A program made the translations under genes and the position numbers. From NCBI GenBank assembly GCA_014706295.1, contig JACSVZ010000002.1, forward strand, positions 23,160,757 through 23,224,756: DNA of 64,000 nt, in the 5' to 3' direction. This stretch comes from Lycocorax pyrrhopterus obiensis. Its lineage: Eukaryota; Chordata; Aves; Passeriformes; Paradisaeidae. Shown piece after piece: positions 23,601 to 34,557 of the stretch (position 1 is the first letter of the stretch; every line of letters starts with the position of its first letter). The notes under the pieces were generated by a model. It searched no databases and had not been told where the DNA came from. It saw nothing but the letters and a program-made list of their open reading frames with translations.

Positions 23601-24742
23601 TCATAATTTGTTCTAGAAATGTGTCTGTACATACTTAGCTCATTTTCTCATCAGCTTTGTAACTAATAGTCATTGTAAAGCAACATATGTTTCTCGGTAA
23701 TGCTTTGTGTTAGGGTGAGCAACATCCTGGCCTGAATAGAGCTTGAATTTTCTCTAGTAAAAATGAGTACTGTCTATAAGGCTTGGTGAAATTCTAGGAA
23801 AGAAGATGAAGCAATTTCTAAGATACCAGAGAATATGACATTGGATATACCTGTATGGATATATTTGTGGTAATAAAGCTCTACAGTCGCTTAATAGTTA
23901 TAATTAAGGGAAAAAATTACAATCCTGTTAATATTATTAAATGAGTCCACATATGATGAAATTTGGCTCTCAGTTATACATGCTCTGACTTGTTTGGGGG
24001 GGTATTTTTAACCTGAAATGCGTTATGCTCACTCAGACATTGATGTTTCAGCTGAGTTTTTTTCAGCTAGTGATAAATGTGAATCATTAAATACTTAATC
24101 ATCTATTAACTTTATTTTCTCCCACACAGTTGTCATAAATTCTCACAGAAACACAGGCAGAAGCAAGTCTGCAATCAATAGGCCATAGGGCACCTCCAGT
24201 CCTCAGATTGTTGGTGCAACTTAAAAATCAGTTGTCAAAGGGGAGGTAGTTGATGGAAAATGTGCTATATCCTGTTGCTTGCTGAGCATTATCTGCCATC
24301 TGGACTCAAGAAAAGCCTGAATGAATTTCAGCAGCTCCCTTTTTTCTTCCACCCTAGAGAAAACTGGAAGGGGAGATCAAATTTTGGTAAAAATGGGAGC
24401 TGAACTGAGGCATCAGTTGGCACTCAGTGTGCAGCTCACACCTTCTCTTATTAGTTTAATTTATTCCCTAAAGTGTTTACCTTTTTCAAGCTGAAGTGAG
24501 TAGTAGAAAATAAGGTACAGTGTTTCACAAGGGTTATTTACCAAATGGTATTTACTGCGGGGAAGCATAGCAGTGCAATCTGTAAAGTAGTTTATGACTG
24601 CCTAAAGAGACAAGCAGCTTGAATCCAGCCTGGCTATAATGTAGTATGCAATTTCAAAACAGTTACTTCTATATTAACTCATAATATTTTATTGCTTCAT
24701 AAGAAAATGATAACATCCTCCTACAGTGTTTAGCTCCTCAAG

Positions 24743-24768
24743 GAGATAAACTCCTGTGAGTTTATCTC
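24743..24768. repeat. perfect 11-bp inverted repeat, 4-base loop
   Basis: GAGATAAACTC (24743-24753), loop CTGT, GAGTTTATCTC (24758-24768). Every stem base pairs. Each arm contains a GATAA core, so the site is also a facing pair of GATA-factor-like words. Confidence 0.9.
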
Positions 24769-24930
24769 ACGTGCTGGCCATCTTTGTGCAGCCTTCACTG
24801 GTTATAAAGAACTCATACTCCAAAACACACTGTTGGGAAAACAAAGGACGGACCGAGGTAGTAATAAACATGTCATTTAAACCTTACAGGAAAATGAACA
24901 TGGTTTATTCAAACATCCCTTCTAAAGAAT

Positions 24931-25440
24931 AGCTAATGATAATATTTTAGTAACACAAAGAGGGAAATCTTCTAATGCTCCCATTCCTGGGCTCTGTTCC
25001 CACCAAAGGCAGCAGGAGCTGCACGTACAGATCCAGAGGGTTTGCAAGTTGAATAGCATCTAATATGGAGTTGAACAGTTTAAAAAAAATAGGAACTGGG
25101 CTCACTCCAACGCTTACAGTCTGCGTGTAGTGAAGTGGTGTTTTCACTTTCCATCTCTTCCTTTTTGTTTCACAGTAACGGTGCAATCTCCAATTAGAAC
25201 TCACCCTTTGTTAGCCGTAGTCAGCGACGCCTCATACCAGTTTGCGTTTTTCCTGTGAGAAGCGTGTCAGAATTTGGGGGGACTAAATATACTCCATTGT
25301 TGGTGAGCTTGTCAAGCACCGCGCTGTGTTCGCTTTCCCACCAGGAAGGTCAGGCCGCTGGGGGGCCGCTCTATTTTCTAAAATGATCCCTACTGTCTGT
25401 CCATGCTGTCTGACAGATTGAAACAGTTGTCTGTGTCACT
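24931..25440. promoter_or_regulatory. CpG-bearing candidate regulatory block
   Basis: Local CpG and GC content is raised compared with the flanks: GTAACGG, TCAGCGACGCC, TTTGCGTTT, AAGCGTGTC, CACCGCGCTG, TTCGC and GGCCGCTGGGGGGCCGCTC. The last contains a CTCF-core-like word (25355-25370). A CTAAATATA word near 25284 is MEF2-like. There is no coding frame of note. The block may be an enhancer or insulator between CDK14 and the next gene. Function is inferred. Confidence 0.35.
25355..25370 (+). promoter_or_regulatory. CTCF-like core
   Basis: CCGCTGGGGGGCCGCT resembles the CTCF core CCRSYAGRGGGCRSY, with two apparent departures: G for A at the sixth position and C for R at the thirteenth. G-runs are otherwise rare here. 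Confidence 0.25.
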
Positions 25441-25638
25441 GCTTTCAATGCTTTTTAAATGCCTCACTTTCCTTGAAAGATGTAAAATATGTAGGCAATG
25501 GGGGGAAAAACGTTAAAGGAACTAATAACTTTTTCCTGCTTAAAGAAGCAATGGGTTTTCTTTTCTAAAGTAAACTTAATTTTGTTTAAAATATAAGATG
25601 ACTTAGGAAAAAAAAAACCCACCAGCTAATCTGGAAGA

Positions 25639-25710
25639 CTGGGTAAGTCACAGCTTACATATTCTGTTTCTGAAACCTCATTTTAAAATGAGGGCAATAA
25701 AATTATTAAA
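25639..25710 (+). repeat. MIR-like SINE relic
   Basis: The order GGTAAGTCAC, TCTGTTTCTGAAACCTCATTTTAAAATGAGGGCAATAA follows the MIR 3' region (GTCACTTAACCTCTCTGTGCCTCAGTTTCCTCATCTGTAAAATG), given here as recalled. It is highly diverged, as expected for a pre-amniote-age copy. Confidence 0.4.
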
Positions 25711-25999
25711 CACACATTCATTCAATAGCTGAAGTGAAGTAGTAAATTTTCTTCGTTCACTTATATTACAGTTTAATATATTTTGATCTGAGGTATGTAT
25801 AAAGCCTGAAGAAATTGGTACTATGCTGAGCCTTCAATAGTCTCCAGATAATTGAACTAATTAAATCTTTACCAACATTAACACAACTCCAGCATTCCTT
25901 GGACAGTGGTTAATTATTGCATGAACATGGCAAGCTTAAACTAAACAGATGAAAATAGAATCCTGTAGAATGGGTATTGAGTTTATTCTTTATTCATCT

Positions 26000-26290
26000 T
26001 TTGATAAGGTTTAATTAAAACTGCCTCTCTCCATTGTAGTGAGAATGAATGTGCTTGTTTTCTTAGTGAAAGCCAAATTATTCACTTCAGCCATGGTTCA
26101 ATAATCAAAGCGTTTGCAAAGTTTTGGGTTATATTGTAGCTGTGGAGATATAATTGCTGCAATTCTCTATGAAGGCTTTATCTTTTTATTACATTGTCTT
26201 TTATTTTTTCATTTTATTTAGTAAATTAGAGCATCCATTTTTTGATTCACTATTTTAATGTGCTTTAAGCAGGGCATTTTTGTCAACAGG
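26000..26290. promoter_or_regulatory. candidate conserved AT-rich element
   Basis: Contains AATTAAAAC, CCAAATTATTCAC, CAATAATCAAAGCG (TCF-like ATCAAAG) and TATAATTGCTGCAATT. It has the look of a homeodomain- and TCF-rich non-coding element. No frame or repeat explains it. Confidence 0.2.
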
Positions 26291-29200
26291 GAGTGAGCTA
26301 ATGAAAATAAAATTTAAAATAAAATATTGGTTTTAATAATTGGAAGGCAAAAAGTAGTTTCCAGACAAATCTATACTCCAGTCTTTTAGAGTAATACACA
26401 AAGTAAAACTTAAGCACATAGCAAAAGCTGTCTTTATCAAACGCTAAATATTAATGAAAGAATGGTAATTTCTTTTTACGACAGTAACAGGAGGGTGGAT
26501 ATGGTGACTCCCCATGCTTATACAGTGGCTAATTGATCACTGAGCAAAAATTGTTGAAAGAAACAGTGACAGCTCATAATGTTAGAATACGCAAGATTGT
26601 AAAATTACTCGAGCTGCTTATTTGTGTATGAAGTGCAAACTTCAGCACTGGTGATACAATGCAAAAAACAAATCCTTGAGAGTCATGAAATTTTGAGCAA
26701 TGGGGTATAGCTGAAGGACAGTGAGAAACATTTGTGAGTAGGCATGCATGCATGCAGACTGGCATCACTTGTGTTGCCCTGGACTTGCCTTTGCACTTGG
26801 AAAGCTGTAGATCTGAGCTTCAACTCTCCTGTTGCATTCTTTGAGAAATAACACAGCAGGTGGGAAATGGATCAGTGTTCATTTTAAAAAAGTGTCCCAC
26901 TCTCTTTTCATACAGTTCTCCGGGTGACTTAGAGGGACCACCAAAGAGGTCATAGGAAAAGTTGCACAGTTTTATTTGTATTCTGGTGTCTCATTCTGTT
27001 GTGTTTTGGAATGACATCCTGGCAGAACCTTGGTTTCCTGACAGACTTTTCCATTCCCATCTATAAAATATTAATTTCACTTTCTGTGATTTATCAAGCA
27101 ACTATGCCATTGTTCTGTCTTGGGCTCATGTTGTCATTAGGGAATTCCAGGCTGGCACAGTGGTTTTGATTTAAAGGAGGAAAATGTGTTTCCTTTTTAT
27201 TTTGTTATTCTAAGAGTTGTTTCTTTTAGAATGAATTTCACTGGGTAATAAAAAATTTAAGACTATGAGTGCACCAAAGGAGAAAATAAGCTGAGGAGGG
27301 AGTCTCTTGAACCATGGAGTTGGACTTAACTGGTAGTTCTTTCTCCTTTTTGAGTGATATTATTGTGCTGGGTGCATGTCATGTTAATCCAGAGCTATTT
27401 GGAGTCACTGGACAAAAGGGTTGTCTGCTGGGAAGCTGTAGTCAGAAATGTGTTGCTCATGTTCTTTGTCATGAAGGAATATCATTTGAGTCCCAGCTGA
27501 TGCTGTTAAGATTCTATAGGTGCAGCCATTTATTTAGACTTTACTGAAGTCAAGATTTGGTCTGTTCTGTTTCTCGAAGTATAGGAATATACCTGGTCTG
27601 GAAGAGGGGGAACGCTCTGTGTTAGCCGTGCCTCGAGTTTGTGCATGTGGTCAGTCCTGTTCTGATGGTGAAAGTTGTATTCTACTTCCCTGCTGACAGA
27701 AATTCCCTCCTAAATATGTTAAATTAGGTATCTCTGAGACCAGAAATCCCCTTTAGTTGCTTGGGGTTTTTTTTCAAATAGACCTTACTTATTTTGTGAA
27801 ATTTGTTTTTATTTGGCATGAAGAAAATAGATATAGAGCGACTGTTAATTTATCTGAGTTCCTTTGTGCTACATTTTGCCTTTTAAAGGACTGGAAATCT
27901 GTTATTCCAGGAAATAAATTTCTGAATTATTGTAAGGGCTTTCATGTATTTTTTATGAATAACACTCTGTTAAAGGTGTGTTTACTGCATGAAGAGATTT
28001 TCCAGCATTTACTGCAATTATGCTGTGGTTCCACAGTCATTGACATGGGGTCTGTGCTTTCCCAGCAGCACAAATTTGATCTGGATTGAGAATGGATACC
28101 TGATCTCATTTGAGGAGAGTACAGTGGCTTCATGCTGGTTACTGGGAACCACCATAAAGCCTGCTGGTTCAAGGTTAACCCACCAGTTTAGGGGTTTTTA
28201 TCAGATTTGAAACAGCAGAGTTAGAGTCTACTGGGTCATCATGATTTTCACTCAATCACAGGAGCTTTAAAGCTGAATTTGTAGCCTTGTCACACATACT
28301 TCTGTCAATCAGATTTTCCTGAATTCTTATACTGAAAAAAATTATCTTCTAATACTTGGTTACATTAAAATAATTTTGCTGGATAATTTATTTTTAAATT
28401 GTGGTAATAATCTTGAATCAGATAGGAAAAACCTGATGTCCTGGAAATTAGAAAGGATTTCTATCTGGGGTTGCTGAAAAAACTGCTTGCTCAAGAGATC
28501 AGAATCTAATCTGAGTGGATTGAAAGATTTGAAAGTATCTTTTTTAAATGTGAAGAGATTGTTGCATGTTAATTATTTATTAATATATGCAGGTTAATAC
28601 CCATTAGCATTTTTGAATATGGGCTGTACTTGACTTTGACAGCTTTGCATAGCATCCCTACAGATGTCTTAACTTAGTGAGATTCTTAAGCACTTGGATA
28701 ACACTAGGCATACACAAAATGTGTGTTAATGTGTTTATTAAGGAGCTTCCCAGTCCTCCCCCAGTAGTCCTTAGGTAAAGCGTGCCTTCTGAGGAGCAGA
28801 GGACAGACCGGACTATCATAACTTTTGACTGCATTGATTCATTTTGACATAATGTGATTATTTTTTTTAATCTAATGATGAGACTCCTTCCTGTTTATCA
28901 AAATTGCTACATAAGCAAGAATAATTCTGCTTGCTTCCTTAATTTTTTTAATTTGGCATAAAAGCTACAGGAGAGCAAAAAGGTGATTTCCCCAAAAGCA
29001 GGCCCATGTATAATTTACAGGGCTACCACAAAGAAATCCTAATGACTTACACCTACCAAGACCATTACTAACTCACCTCCAGCCACAGCATTTACATGGT
29101 AATGTGTTATCATTGCTATCAACTACTACTTGATCCAATACAATCTCATGTTTTCTTTTCTTTATAGTTGCTATGTCATGATGATCAATCCGTGTATTTG

Positions 29201-30570
29201 CTGTTAACTGTGTTATTCCTTCTTCTTAGGAAGTTCTTCATTATCTGCAGAATGTGGCTGGTCACTAGCCTGAAGTGCACAATAAGGCCTTGACATTGCA
29301 GTGTTTAAAAATTTACTGTATCTTTGCCTCTAAAAATTTTGGTCTTTCTTTGGGAATGTGTTCTGTGTTTTATGGAAGAGAAATGTCATTATTTTATGTT
29401 TGTCTTAGGATGTGGCTCCCCTGGCTCAGAGCAGGGCTAAATTCAGTCACGCTAAGTTCCATGCAATAGTATATTAAATAATACTCCTTCATGCAGAGAT
29501 CTCAGACCATGTGTTCAGCTTTGCAGGCTGCTACCCCCCTCTGCACACAATCTGTTTTTATTGAGGTAACTGGCTGGCTTTTCCATTTGGGATTCATTCC
29601 TGCCTGTTCAATGATACTTAAATGCTCCAGTCATATTAATTTGTAGATGGGAGTCTTGAGTATTTATTGAATTGCTATATCTTAAAAGAAATTCTAGGAG
29701 CCTTATGCAGACAGATAGGAAAATAGCACATAGATAAAAAGCATATTGCTTTAGGAGAAATGTTAATGCACAATTTCAGACAACCCCATGAATGCATATT
29801 ATTAATGGAATTCATATTATTATTAAGAACTAAAAACTGAGACAGAAGTAAATTGCATTTATTGAACTTTCTTAACTCTAATTATGTGAGAAGTCTTACA
29901 ACAATATAACCAAATTTTTGGGGCTAGAAAATATTGCTTCTATTTTCCCAGTGTAAAAATGGCTCACTTCCTCATCTCTCTCCTTCAATGAAGGGAGACA
30001 AGGTCCAAGCCTCTATGCTGATGCATAGAAGAACTTCTTGTGATGAGCATGAGAGGTGGCAGATGGGAATATTTTTGTCCATTTTTTTGAGAATGCTGTC
30101 AGAAATGTCTTTGTATCTGTAGAAGACAAGGTAGCCCTGTTTTAACTACTGTGTTAAAGAGGCTGTATTCACTGTTTTAACTATACTGGACTTGATCCTT
30201 TGGATGAGTAAACAGCAAGTGATGCCATTTTAGACAGGTTAAAGAACCATATGCCATTACCAAAGGGAGGAGGTGCACAAAGCTTGAGTAAAAACAGAAT
30301 ACACAAGCATGCCTCTGATTAAGTCATGAAGGTTCACAGTTAGAAAGATATCCATTTCGTTGCCTCTTTATTTCTCTGTCCAATCTTTATTATTGCAAAT
30401 ATTTCAGTCTTCCCCTATGAAGAGATTTGGGCAGCTGACCAGTAAGATAATACTAAAAAGATTTCAAACTGAGGATGCTTTAGGTAACTTTGGGGTGTTT
30501 TCTCCCAGAAAAAACCCAGAATGCTTAGTACTCAGGCTGAGGAGTAGCCTTGCCCATTGTACACAGTTCA
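26291..30570. other. intergenic, no gene recognised
   Basis: AT-rich unique sequence. Open frames such as 27757-28089 (plus) have no splice support and no recognisable domain. No clear transposon was found. Confidence 0.6.
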
Positions 30571-30582
30571 TTGCTGGAAAAG

Positions 30583-30646
30583 AAAACAATACAAAAAACC
30601 CAGCAAACAAACAAACCCAACGAACGAAACCAGCCAACCAAACAAG
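30583..30646 (+). repeat. A-rich CAAA/CCAA low-complexity tract
   Basis: Repeated CAAA, ACAAACAAAC, CGAACGAAAC and CCAACCAAAC units. On its complementary strand it resembles the GTTT-rich tract at 63535-63584. Confidence 0.8.
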
Positions 30647-32915
30647 TTAAAGAAAGGTCCTGTTCAAGTGAATAGTATTCATTTCTGGACGAGCTGGGTA
30701 GTTCGAAATGAGCTGGCATGTGGTAACTAACATGACACCATGCAGCTATCTCTGATTGCCATCACCCATCTCAAAGGGTCAGAATCTAATAGAGATAAGC
30801 AAATATAATGACAGAAAAAAGCATAGAAAGGAAGATGACCTTATGATAAACTTGGATGCAGAGTAGGCCTTTTCAAAGGAACAGGGCAAAACAGGCTTTC
30901 AAATTCAGAAGCAGAGAAGTCATGTTCTGATGTACTGTGGAGGATGCTTGACAGAGGACTTCTTAAAAAACAAGGCTGTATATTTTGCTGTCACATGAAA
31001 CTTTGTACAGGTTTGTCTGAGTGATTTGGCATTAAAGGGCTTCAAAAGATTGTTTCTCTGAGTATAGATAAACTATGTTTTTGAACACATTTGAAACCTG
31101 TCACTAATTTTTAACTGCTCCTCAGGCCAAAAACGTACACCCCCTGCCATTTCCCACCAAATCTGCAGATGCCATTTGCTTAATGAAAGGAATTCAGAAG
31201 TGGGAGTTAAACCTTCCCATGTTCCTTGGGGTTTTGTACAGTGTTTCATCATCCCAAGGAAATCTGGTACTCTTAAGTGAAGAATCAAATCTCAAAGCAC
31301 TGCACAAGTAAATGAAATCTCTTTTGCTCACTAGGGACCTTTTCATCACAGTTTTGTGTTTCAGGGGATTTCACAACCTTTACTTGAGGGAAACAAATAT
31401 TCAAATCCCAGTTAGACTAGAATAGAGGAAATATGCCAGGTTCAATTACCACTGGAATTAGCAGCCTGTGAGAATTTTTCCATTCATATCTTCACCATCT
31501 TTTTCATGAAGTTTTGCATAAGCTGTTCCTGGGATGTGAGAGCACGGAAAAGGAGTGACCACTTTAGAACTAATCAGAAGATAGGATCTCCCAAAGATCT
31601 TAAAAAGTGCTGTAGTCCTGAGCAGCATGTCAGGTGAAGTCTCTCAGTTTTTAAAATAGTCATTTCTATGAAGTTTCTGAAAGTGAAAATCCACCTGCAA
31701 GTATATTTATGTTTATGTTTATGTTTATGTTTATATTTTAATATGCATATGTATATTTATATTTATAGCAAATCTTTTTTGAAGACAGTAAATTTGCAAG
31801 AACCATTTCTCTATTTATTTATTATTAGTTTGAATTAGATTAAATATATAAAAAGCATAGTTTACTGTTTGGTGTTGAATGTCATTCATTCTCACATAAA
31901 AAAATAAGCAGACATTTATTAGCTATTAAAAATAAAATCAAATGAGCAGAAAATACTTTTGAGATATTTTACATATACATATATGAATGCCACAAGAGAG
32001 GTGGTGATGTCCCTAGATAGGTAACTTCTATGGATGATGATAGCCAAAGAACAAATTAGTCAGTATGGACTATATTCTCTGTTGTTCCTCTGTTTGAAGC
32101 TGGTGCAGTGTAATGGTATTTCACTGACTGTGGCACAGACTACAGATTTTCTGGGTATTTGAAGCCCTGTGTAAACCTGCTGACTGCATGTGGAACGTGG
32201 AAAGCTTTGACATTTTCAAATAAGTAGTATTCTAGATGCTGTGTAGCTTCAGGGACTTCTGACATATTTTATCTATTTCTTTGTCCTTAGAGATTGATGG
32301 ATGGGAATGTGATTAGCTTCCACACTTACTAGCTCACATGCTAAACCCACGCCCAGTCTGTAACATTTTTAGAATACCCTGTCTACAAGATGTTGCAGTC
32401 AACTGTCGTGTGTTGTGTCCTTGTTTATGAGGCACTGCTAAGTACTTGGTATTGGCTCTCCTGTTTCCTTTCCTCCTCTTTGCTGTGGCTTCCTTCTGTA
32501 GGTGAGGTGGACTTTTTCTCAGTCCCAGGCTCTATCTCTACACAAAGAGAAATACATGGGGAGAAAAAGTTGACATTTGCTGAAAATTGCAAAGAATGTT
32601 TCTACTCAACATTTTTTTCACCTTTGCTTCATATAATGGGACACAGATTTTACTAAAATAATACAAAGGTTGACTTAAATCACTGATATTGCCTGCTTTA
32701 AAGAGGTAGAAAATTTTATCTCAGGAAATCAGCTGTGCAGCACAGTGGGAGGGTAGACCCAGTCTCCATTTGTATAAGAAATGTGAGTTCTGATTCTCTC
32801 ACTTACTGCAGGACAGGGAGGAAAAGCTCTACCGAAGTCAGTGAAGTTGCACCAGTTTAAAAATAACATGAGGTGAGAAAAGAATCAAGCCCCAGGGTGT
32901 TTTAAAGCTATGTGC
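30647..32915. other. intergenic, no gene recognised
   Basis: AT-rich unique sequence with a TTTATG hexamer microsatellite (31706-31735) and adjoining TA-rich sequence. No gene was seen. Confidence 0.6.
31706..31735 (+). repeat. TTTATG hexamer repeat
   Basis: About five TTTATG units followed by related TTATATTT and ATATTTATATTTATAG sequence to about 31768. Confidence 0.9.
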
Positions 32916-32916
32916 T

Positions 32917-33232
32917 GAATCACTGAATCATAAAAAATAGGGCAGGAAGAGCCTCGAGAGGTCATCTAGTCTATCCTGCCTTCCCCAAGGCAGAATCGCT
33001 CTATCTGTGTCATTCTGACAGATGTTTGACTAACCTGTTTTTAAAAACATCCAATAATAGTGATACCACCACCTCCTCTGGGTAGCCTGTTCCAGAGCCT
33101 CTCTATCCTTATTGTTAGACATCAGGAAAGACTTGGCTCTTCCTGCTGTGGTTCGAATCCGTAGTTATTTCTGTTTGCTGCAGACACGAAGAACAGTTGA
33201 GTTTGCAAAGGCCATTTTACATTTATAAACAC
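32917..33232 (-). mobile_element. CR1-type LINE 3' fragment, minus strand
   Basis: Read on the minus strand, this is the 3' region of an old CR1. Plus-strand landmarks in order are GAATCACTGAATCAT (octamer tail), GGCAGGAAGAGCCTCGAGAGG, TCATCTAGTCTATCCTGCC, a TTTAAAAACATCC stretch, ACCACCACCTCCTCTGGG and TAGCCTGTTCCAGAGCCTCT. These match the order of the widespread sauropsid CR1 3' sequence as I recall it. The distal part (about 33135-33232) is more diverged. No intact ORF2 remains. Confidence 0.8.
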
Positions 33233-33235
33233 TTC

Positions 33236-33365
33236 ACAGGATATTCTGAGTTGGAAGGGACACACAGGGACCATCAAGCCCAACTCTTTCAGTAATGTCC
33301 TGCACAGGGGTTGAACCCACAACCTTGCTGTTATTAACACCATGCTGTAACCAACTAAGTTAGAC
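33236..33365 (-). mobile_element. tRNA-Ile-derived SINE with CR1-like tail (TguSINE1-like)
   Basis: On the minus strand the element starts with a tRNA-Ile-like head: TTAGTTGGTTACAGCATGG, then TGTTAATAACAGCAAGGTTG and GTGGGTTCAACCCCTG, corresponding to the D-arm, anticodon-arm and T-arm (A- and B-box) regions. It continues into a CR1-derived tail, GAGTTGGGCTTGATGGTCCC and CCCTTCCAACTCAG, ending in an octamer-like CTGTG. This layout matches TguSINE1, described from zebra finch and other passerines. Point changes indicate an old, inactive copy. It abuts or interrupts the CR1 fragment at 32917-33232. Confidence 0.75.
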
Positions 33366-34466
33366 TTTGGTCCTCTGTAAATTATAAAGTGACTTTTTTT
33401 TTCAGTCTTTGTAAAGTATTTTGGCTTTTTGAACTCTGTAAGACAGTCGTGGAGGACAGAGGGTTTGTTTGGGATTTAGGAAAGATAGACTGAAAACTGG
33501 TTACATATGAAGAGGCAAATTCCTACCCAGCACTGAGACCTTCTTTGGACAAGTGAGTGGATGCTCTTCCAGTGGAAGCAATAGTTTACCAATACAGACC
33601 TATCATAAAGTCACCCTTTCCAAGGGTATTCCTATCAGAAGAAAAACTGGTCTTGGGGCTTTCAGCAGGCAAATTGATTAGGGTAAAATAGTCAATAGGA
33701 TTATAAAATCCCTCTAAATCCCTCTGTGATGGCTGTCCTTCAGATCAAGGCCATGGTTTCATATTAGTATTATTAAGTGACAATGATTTTTCACCAGGAG
33801 TGTACAGACATATGAGGTTCAATTCACATTGTAATGTAGCTGCTCTGAAATAGATTCACATCTAACATGTAACACATACTTGGGTTACTGTAACCATAAT
33901 TCCTGGGAGTTAGAGTATTTGATGGTACAAAGTGATGTTTCTCTTCAAATAAAGGAGAAAAATATTATTTCAGACAAATGCTTGATTATGTAAAAATAAG
34001 ATTTTTACAATGCAGGTATGGTCTTTATTTCTGTTACCAAATTATCCTGATTTATCATGAAGCTTCCTGTTAGGGATTGTTACCCTGCCATCAAAACTGT
34101 AGAAAGTGAAGTAAAACCTAGTTTTCCTAGTAGAAGTCTGTAGTGACCACCTTTGCATTACTCATAATTTCAGGTATGTTTGGTTCTATCTTCATGCTTT
34201 TCAGAGTGGTTCAGGAAAATGAGTGGTCCAGTGTATACTACTGAGCTAAAACTTGTTGGAAATGGGTCAGAGCAGCAACTACTTTGTGGAGCAGATTGCC
34301 CCTGATTCTCCAGCTGAAATGTACCAGCTTAGCCCTGTACCTCTATCTAATCCTCCTTCCTACTAATTAATGCAATGAAAATATCATGCAGAAAATTTAG
34401 CAGTTTAAACCCATCTCTTATGTTTACACTTGCTTAATGTACAATGATGTAATTTTTTTTTTAAAG
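33366..34466. other. intergenic, no gene recognised
   Basis: AT-rich unique sequence between the SINE and the exon-like block. No feature was recognised apart from short T-runs. Confidence 0.6.
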
Positions 34467-34557
34467 GAATAGTAAACCTTTTGAATGTCAAACAGATTGT
34501 ACTACCAAGATGCGTCAGTGCAGGCCGTACAGATCGCTTTGTTGTGTCCAATCTAAT
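34467..34557 (+). other. exon-like block of unknown identity
   Basis: A 91-bp block preceded by a 10-T run and AAAG, and followed by GTAGGT, a reasonable donor. Two forward frames are open throughout: one of 30 codons with several cysteines (begins N-S-K-P-F-E-C), and one beginning I-V-N-L-L-N-V-K-Q. It holds three CpGs (TGCGTC, GCCGTA, ATCGCT) in CpG-poor surroundings. I do not recognise either peptide. It could be a non-coding RNA exon, a relic, or a conserved element that mimics an exon. Confidence 0.2.

Larger units (their letters stand above)
22681..24930. other. intergenic with dinucleotide repeat and hairpin
   Basis: AT-rich sequence with no recognisable gene. It contains the (GT)13 microsatellite at 23551-23576 and a perfect hairpin at 24743-24768, listed separately. 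Confidence 0.6.

Noticed and set aside
33290..33365. tRNA-Ile-like sequence
   Set aside because: Arms are mutated and it continues into a CR1-like tail, so it is the head of a SINE and not a tRNA gene.
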